From Rhodocyclaceae bacterium (GTDB lineage Bacteria; Pseudomonadota; Gammaproteobacteria; Burkholderiales; Rhodocyclaceae), in the NCBI GenBank assembly GCA_028687645.1, contig JAQTZQ010000008.1, forward strand, positions 1-51,680: DNA of 51,680 nucleotides, written 5' to 3'. The notes beneath the pieces were generated by a model, which saw only the letters and a list, made by a program, of their open reading frames with translations, searched no databases and was not told the DNA's origin. Position numbers and translations under genes: made by a program. Below are positions 48,001-51,680 of this stretch, one piece after another; position 1 is the stretch's first letter, and every line of letters starts with the position of its first letter.

Positions 48001-51000
48001 GAGGCATTGGCGTAGATCACCGAACTGGCCAGACGCGCATGTAATTGTGTGTCGGCTTCGCTGGCATTGAGCTGACGCAAGACCACCTGGCTATGCGTCC
48101 AGGTCAGGTCGAAAACACGGTCGGCCAGATGCCTGTCCTGGTATTTATCAACCAGGCAAAGGGCAATATCACGCGTTTCGGCAATCCCCGAGACCATATC
48201 AATCGTCGCCACCTGCTGCGGTTCCAGCGTGATGCGATAGCGAATGGCGACCACCGGATCGAGCACCGAACCCGCGCTATCCGAGAGTGGAGATGGCTCG
48301 ATCATGGCCAGTGGGGCAGCGGTGGTGCGTGTGCGGCCGATAAAACGGGCGCGATCAGTCTCAAAGGAAACGTCGCTGCTTTCCGCCCCATGCACCACCA
48401 TCAAGTGCAGCATCCACGGTGATTTTTCATCCGCTGAACGCGGTCGCCGGGTACTCAGGATGGCGCGCCGGTCACGCAGGATTTCAGTCTGCACAAACAG
48501 ATTGCTGAAGGCGGGATGCAGCGCATCGGCAATCGCGGGCGCAATCACCACTTCGGCATAACTGGTAATTTCAATTTCCCGGCGCTGGCGGGAGCGATTG
48601 GTCAGGCGGACCCGGCGCAGCTCGATATCGTCTTCCGGCGAGACGACGATTTCGGTATATGTCTCGATTTGGCCATCGCCCGTACCGACGGAATCGCGTC
48701 GACGAAATTCGGCGCGCCCTTCGGAGAAAATCGCTTCGTAGTTGTCCGGGCGCTTCAGCGTCGGCTGATGGGCATTGGACCAGAACACCCCACTCGCCAC
48801 ATCGCGGATATAACAGAAGGTGCCCCAGTTATCGCAAGTGCTGTCTTCATGCCAGCGCGTGACAGCCAAATCCTTCCAGCGGCTGTAACCACCGCCGGCA
48901 TTGGTCAGCATCACATGGTAGCGGCCATTGGATAGCAACTGAACCTCGGGGATCGGCGTATCAGGCGTGGTGAATACGCGTATCCGCTTTTCCTCATCGA
49001 CCGGTGCGGCACGCACTTCAGAGAGTTGCGCCGTATGCGAGAACAAGGCTGTCGCCTTCGGCACGCGCTCCTGAAGCAACAACATCACGGCCTGGAACAG
49101 CCGGTCGGATTCGAAGCGACGTTGCATCGGGCGGTCGAGCAGCAGATAAGCCAGGGCGAGCAGGCTCATGCCCTGGTGGTGCGCCATGAAAGAGCGAATC
49201 ACGACATTCGATTGCCCGCGCCGCTGGCGGGCCGGCGTGTAGTCGATGGCTTCAAAAAAACCAAACTTGCCGACAAAACCCTCGCCGGCCAGTCGTTGCA
49301 AATTGAGACAAGCGGCTTCCGGCGCCACCATCAGGGCCAGCGCTGATGCGTAGGGCGCAATCACCAGATCCTCGCCGAGACCGCGTTTGAGGCCAAGACC
49401 GGGCACGCCGAAGGGGCGGTATTGATAATTGAGATGCAGGTCGACCGTGTTGTAGCCTGATTCCGAAATCCCCCACGGCACACCGCGCTGATTGCCATAT
49501 TCGATCTGACGCGCCACCGCCGCCTTGCAGGTTTGGTCGAGCAAGGTGTTGTCGTAGGTCGGCATGACCAGCATCGGCATCAGGTATTCAAACATCGAAC
49601 CGCTCCACGAGAGCAGCGCCGGTTCGCCACCGGTAGCGGTCAGCAAGCGGCCCAGCGCAAACCAGCTTTCCTGCGGCAATTGGCCCTGGGCGATGGCGAC
49701 AAAATTGCACAAGCGCGCTTCTGAGGCCAGCAGGTCGTAATAACTGGTGTCGAGGCGTTGCTCGGCCACGTTGTAACCGATGGTCAGCAAATGGCGCGTT
49801 TTGTCATACAGGAAGCCATATTCCATGTTGGCGAATTCGCCGGACTGTAGCGCCAGGGCTTCAATGGTGACGATCCGGCTTCGCGCATTAGCGCTCGCTG
49901 TCGTAATGTGGCGGTGCATTTCGCCCAGCCAGTCGCGTTGGGCTGGTGTCGTCTCAAGCGCCAGACGAGATTCAATTTCCAGACAGAATGCCGTATCCAG
50001 CTGCGCCAATTGGCGCAGGGTCGGCATGCTGGCGAGCTTGAGGAAGCTGGCCAGGCAAGACTCCAGGCCAACCGGTGGCGCTGGCAGAACCAACCAGGGA
50101 GCCAGCAAGTTCAATTCATTGAGCGCCTCTTGGCATTGCCTGAGCAGCGCCGGCGCCCATTCCAACACCTCGCTATCGGGTACGCCATCGAGGCCTTCGT
50201 TGACGCTGCCGGTCAATTTAATCTGTAGCCGCGCCGCAATCGCCGCCAGCTTTTGCAGGCTTGACCACTCCGCCGACAAGGTTCTTGGCACACGCACGCT
50301 GGCCAGATCCAACTCCTGGCGAAACTCCTTCATCGGGCCGGTACCAATGCCGTCTATTGAGTCGGCGAGCAATCCGAAAGTGTCACTGAGTCCGGCAAAA
50401 ACTTGCGCCGACAAGATAGTCTGATCAATCAAGTCCAGCAAACCGGCGCGCAGGGTCAGCAAATGGCCGGCCAGATTGCCGCTATCTACCGTTGATATGT
50501 ACTTGGGCAGCAAGGGTTGCAGGGTCTGGGTGTCGTACCAGTTGTAAAAGTGACCCCGGTAACGCTCAAGCTGCGCCATGGTCGCCAGCGTGTGAATGTT
50601 ACGGTCAACCAGTTTTCCGGCCTGAATATAGCCAAAGTCATAGGCGGAAAAATTGGCCAGCAGCGCCATGCCAATATTGGTCGGCGAGGTGCGGTGGGCA
50701 ATCGAGGCAACGCGATATTCCTGGAAATTATCCGGCGGCAGCCAGTTGTCGTCCGGCCCGACAAAATTATCGAAAAATGCCCAGGTTCGCCGCGACAGCG
50801 CCCGCAGGAACAAGCGCTGTTCAACGCTCAGACTGGCCTGATGCCTGGATAACGGATGGCTGATCCACCAGGCCAAAGCTGGTGAGCTTAACCACAGCAG
50901 CAGTATGGGTGCAGCGATAGGCAGTATTTCCGGCGAAAAGCCAGTCAGATAAATGGCGACGACGGTTGCGATCAGCGGACCAACCCACATCGTTCGGATG

Positions 51001-51680
51001 GTAGCAACTAGGTAATTCCGGTCAGGCAGCGATAACTGACGATCAACCTCGCTCGACGGATTCCATTCGAGCAAACGCCGGCGACTGATCAATATGCGCC
51101 AACTGGTGCGAACGATGGCATCGAGGCTGAATAATGCTTCGTAGGGAAGGCAGGCCAACTCGAATATCAATTGCTTGCCATGCCGCAGCAATGAATCTGC
51201 GATGGCGGCAAAATGCTGGCGCAACAGGACTTCATCCGGTTTGCGCAGCAGGTCAAGCAAGGCGGCAGCGATGGGTGCGGTAACCAGCAAGCCAACGACG
51301 GCCAAGGTCCACCACCAGGCAGCCGGGAAAATGATCCAGCCCAGTAAAAACAAAATCACCAGCGTCGCCGGTACCAGACTGCGCCGCAGGTTGTCGAACA
51401 ATTTCCACTGCGCCAGGGGCGACAGCGGGTTGCTTTGCAGGCCTGCATTGTTTGCCGGTACGCGGCGGCGCAACCAGCCGCTCAGCTGCCAGTCACCGCG
51501 TATCCAGCGCTGGCGACGACTAACATCAGCGCTGTAACGTGCCGGAGTGTCTTCATACAAATGCACATCACTGAGCAAGCCGGCGCGGGCATAGCAGCCT
51601 TCGATCAGATCGTGGCTCAATACGCGATTCTCAGGGAAGCGCCCACCCAAGGCCTGCTCAAAGGCATCGACGTCGTAAAT
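45081..51680 (-). CDS. NdvB-like cyclic beta-glucan synthase (5' part outside the window)
   Basis: About 2200 codons are visible with no start; the frame is open to the right edge. The visible N-terminus ends a glycosyltransferase domain with the QxxRW motif ([11 protein letters not shown], near residue 55), then several membrane segments (about 85-150 and 210-265), a glucoamylase-like region ([23 protein letters not shown]), two glycoside-binding super-sandwich regions, and a C-terminal GH94 phosphorylase-type domain with [10 protein letters not shown]. Such proteins make cyclic beta-1,2-glucans in the periplasm, and the GH94 part sets ring size. A 14/15 dispersed word lies at 50595. Confidence 0.9.
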   Translation of the reverse strand: MYDVDAFEQALGGRFPENRVLSHDLIEGCYARAGLLSDVHLYEDTPARYSADVSRRQRWIRGDWQLSGWLRRRVPANNAGLQSNPLSPLAQWKLFDNLRRSLVPATLVILFLLGWIIFPAAWWWTLAVVGLLVTAPIAAALLDLLRKPDEVLLRQHFAAIADSLLRHGKQLIFELACLPYEALFSLDAIVRTSWRILISRRRLLEWNPSSEVDRQLSLPDRNYLVATIRTMWVGPLIATVVAIYLTGFSPEILPIAAPILLLWLSSPALAWWISHPLSRHQASLSVEQRLFLRALSRRTWAFFDNFVGPDDNWLPPDNFQEYRVASIAHRTSPTNIGMALLANFSAYDFGYIQAGKLVDRNIHTLATMAQLERYRGHFYNWYDTQTLQPLLPKYISTVDSGNLAGHLLTLRAGLLDLIDQTILSAQVFAGLSDTFGLLADSIDGIGTGPMKEFRQELDLASVRVPRTLSAEWSSLQKLAAIAARLQIKLTGSVNEGLDGVPDSEVLEWAPALLRQCQEALNELNLLAPWLVLPAPPVGLESCLASFLKLASMPTLRQLAQLDTAFCLEIESRLALETTPAQRDWLGEMHRHITTASANARSRIVTIEALALQSGEFANMEYGFLYDKTRHLLTIGYNVAEQRLDTSYYDLLASEARLCNFVAIAQGQLPQESWFALGRLLTATGGEPALLSWSGSMFEYLMPMLVMPTYDNTLLDQTCKAAVARQIEYGNQRGVPWGISESGYNTVDLHLNYQYRPFGVPGLGLKRGLGEDLVIAPYASALALMVAPEAACLNLQRLAGEGFVGKFGFFEAIDYTPARQRRGQSNVVIRSFMAHHQGMSLLALAYLLLDRPMQRRFESDRLFQAVMLLLQERVPKATALFSHTAQLSEVRAAPVDEEKRIRVFTTPDTPIPEVQLLSNGRYHVMLTNAGGGYSRWKDLAVTRWHEDSTCDNWGTFCYIRDVASGVFWSNAHQPTLKRPDNYEAIFSEGRAEFRRRDSVGTGDGQIETYTEIVVSPEDDIELRRVRLTNRSRQRREIEITSYAEVVIAPAIADALHPAFSNLFVQTEILRDRRAILSTRRPRSADEKSPWMLHLMVVHGAESSDVSFETDRARFIGRTRTTAAPLAMIEPSPLSDSAGSVLDPVVAIRYRITLEPQQVATIDMVSGIAETRDIALCLVDKYQDRHLADRVFDLTWTHSQVVLRQLNASEADTQLHARLASSVIYANASLRAEAGILIQNRRGQSGLWGYAISGDLPIVLLQIGDAANIDLVHQLVQAHAYWRMKGLAVDLVIWNEEHSGYRQRLQEQIMGLIASGIEASVIDRPGGIFVRPAEQISSEDRILLLSVARAIITDGRGTLAEQLDHRTFIEPRVPRLTVTRPYRAETSPAIAAVGRDLILSNGLGGFTPDGREYVITLAPGQTTPAPWSNVLANPYFGTVISESGVAYTWSENAHEFRLTPWRNDPVSDASGEALYIRDEESGHFWSPSPLPARATSTYVIRHGFGYSVFETEVDGISSELWVYVALDAAIKFSVLKIRNKSGRPRQLSATGYVEWVLGDLPAKSAMHVTTEINPESGALFARNPYNPEFSERVAFFDVNTPTRNVSGDRTEFIGRNRSLHNPAAMQRARLSGKLGAGLDPCAAIQVSFELAVGQEREIVFRLGVGRNAEDASQLVQRFRGATAGRNALEAVWAYWKQTLGTVQVETPDAALNVLTNGWLVYQTLACRLWARSGYYQSGGAFGFRDQLQDVMALIHAEPGLVREHLLLCASRQFQEGDVQHWWHPPSGRGVRTHCSDDYLWLPLAVCRYVKSTGDTGVLDETVHFLEGRAVNPEDDSYFDLPNRSLEVASLYEHCRRAIRHGLRFGDRGLPLMGSGDWNDGMNLVGIRGKGESVWLGFFMCEVFRQFTEVARIHDDPPFAEFCVEEGARLRQSIEQHAWDGEWYRRAYFDDGTALGSASNDECQIDSISQSWSVLSGISNLEHSRSAMNAVDQRLVHHDDALIQLLDPPFDKSAMDPGYIRGYVPGVRENGGQYTHAAVWAAMAFAELGDNKRAWELMAMINPVNHAQSAAGIDTYKVEPYVISADLYASPPHVGRGGWSWYTGSAGWTYRLILESLLGLRREGEHLYLNPCLPAEWPSVKILYRYYQASYRISISQIANAGDSVGIASVKIDGVRLMGKSIPLVGSQSEHVVEVTLFATSA
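50595..50609 (-). repeat. Dispersed word, 14/15 copy
   Basis: AATGTTACGGTCAAC on the plus strand; the coding strand reads GTTGACCGTAACATT and encodes VDRNI in the NdvB-like protein. Confidence 0.7.

Overview
The window looks like a chromosomal segment of a betaproteobacterium, most likely of the Rhodocyclales (Dechloromonas/Azonexus/Accumulibacter-like). This is inferred from gene content and order, not from a search: a class I polyhydroxyalkanoate pair (phaC, phaB), the block gloB - yafS-like methyltransferase - rnhA - dnaQ, the block bamD / rluD - pgeF, several chemotaxis and c-di-GMP proteins, and a moderately high GC content. No rRNA, tRNA, CRISPR array or complete insertion sequence was seen.

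Layout. 0.1-3.8 kb: a minus-strand group that looks like accessory/defence DNA: a NERD-nuclease/UvrD-type helicase, then a translationally coupled AAA ATPase and DUF4276 protein in AT-richer DNA. 4.0-8.3 kb: DUF3014 and DUF1684 proteins and clpB with a convincing heat-shock (sigma-32) promoter. 8.4-10 kb: a Cache-domain chemoreceptor with its terminator. 10-15.7 kb: six minus-strand genes with overlapping or abutting ends: DinG/YoaA-type helicase, ATP-grasp protein, mobB, moeA, moaD, moaE (molybdenum cofactor). The ATP-grasp gene carries an in-frame 172-bp MITE-like insertion flanked by a 5-bp duplication. 15.7-22.2 kb: a second chemoreceptor, a DnaQ-exonuclease/GIY-YIG fusion, an RNase D-like exonuclease, peptide deformylase, small unknown genes with a perfect LexA (SOS) box, a YecA/SEC-C protein, a radical SAM protein and a thioesterase. 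22.3-25 kb: phaB and phaC. 25-28.5 kb: ZIP transporter, pgeF, rluD, bamD. 28.5-36 kb: a kinase-HDOD-GAF fusion, DUF3293, rmuC and a giant AsmA-like DUF748 protein. 36-40.5 kb: small membrane protein, REC-GGDEF, CheY-like protein, gloB block. 40.5-45 kb: ylqF-type GTPase, yaiI, prfC, a decayed higBA toxin-antitoxin pair and a DUF2189 membrane protein. 45-51.7 kb: a very large NdvB-like cyclic beta-glucan synthase, cut by the window's right edge.

The most striking unexplained signal is a dispersed 15-bp word, GTTGACCGTAACAAT. It occurs exactly five times (about 1e-4 expected by simple base counting), with two 14/15 and at least three 13/15 copies. Copies lie in coding and intergenic DNA and on both strands, in unrelated genes and in different reading frames (encoding VDRN or VTVN), so selection appears to act on the DNA word itself. 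It resembles the behaviour of DNA uptake sequences or chromosome-organising sites, neither of which can be demonstrated from this window. Other points of interest are the MITE-like in-frame protein insertion, the AAA/DUF4276 pair, the SOS-controlled small ORF, and the frameshifted higA.
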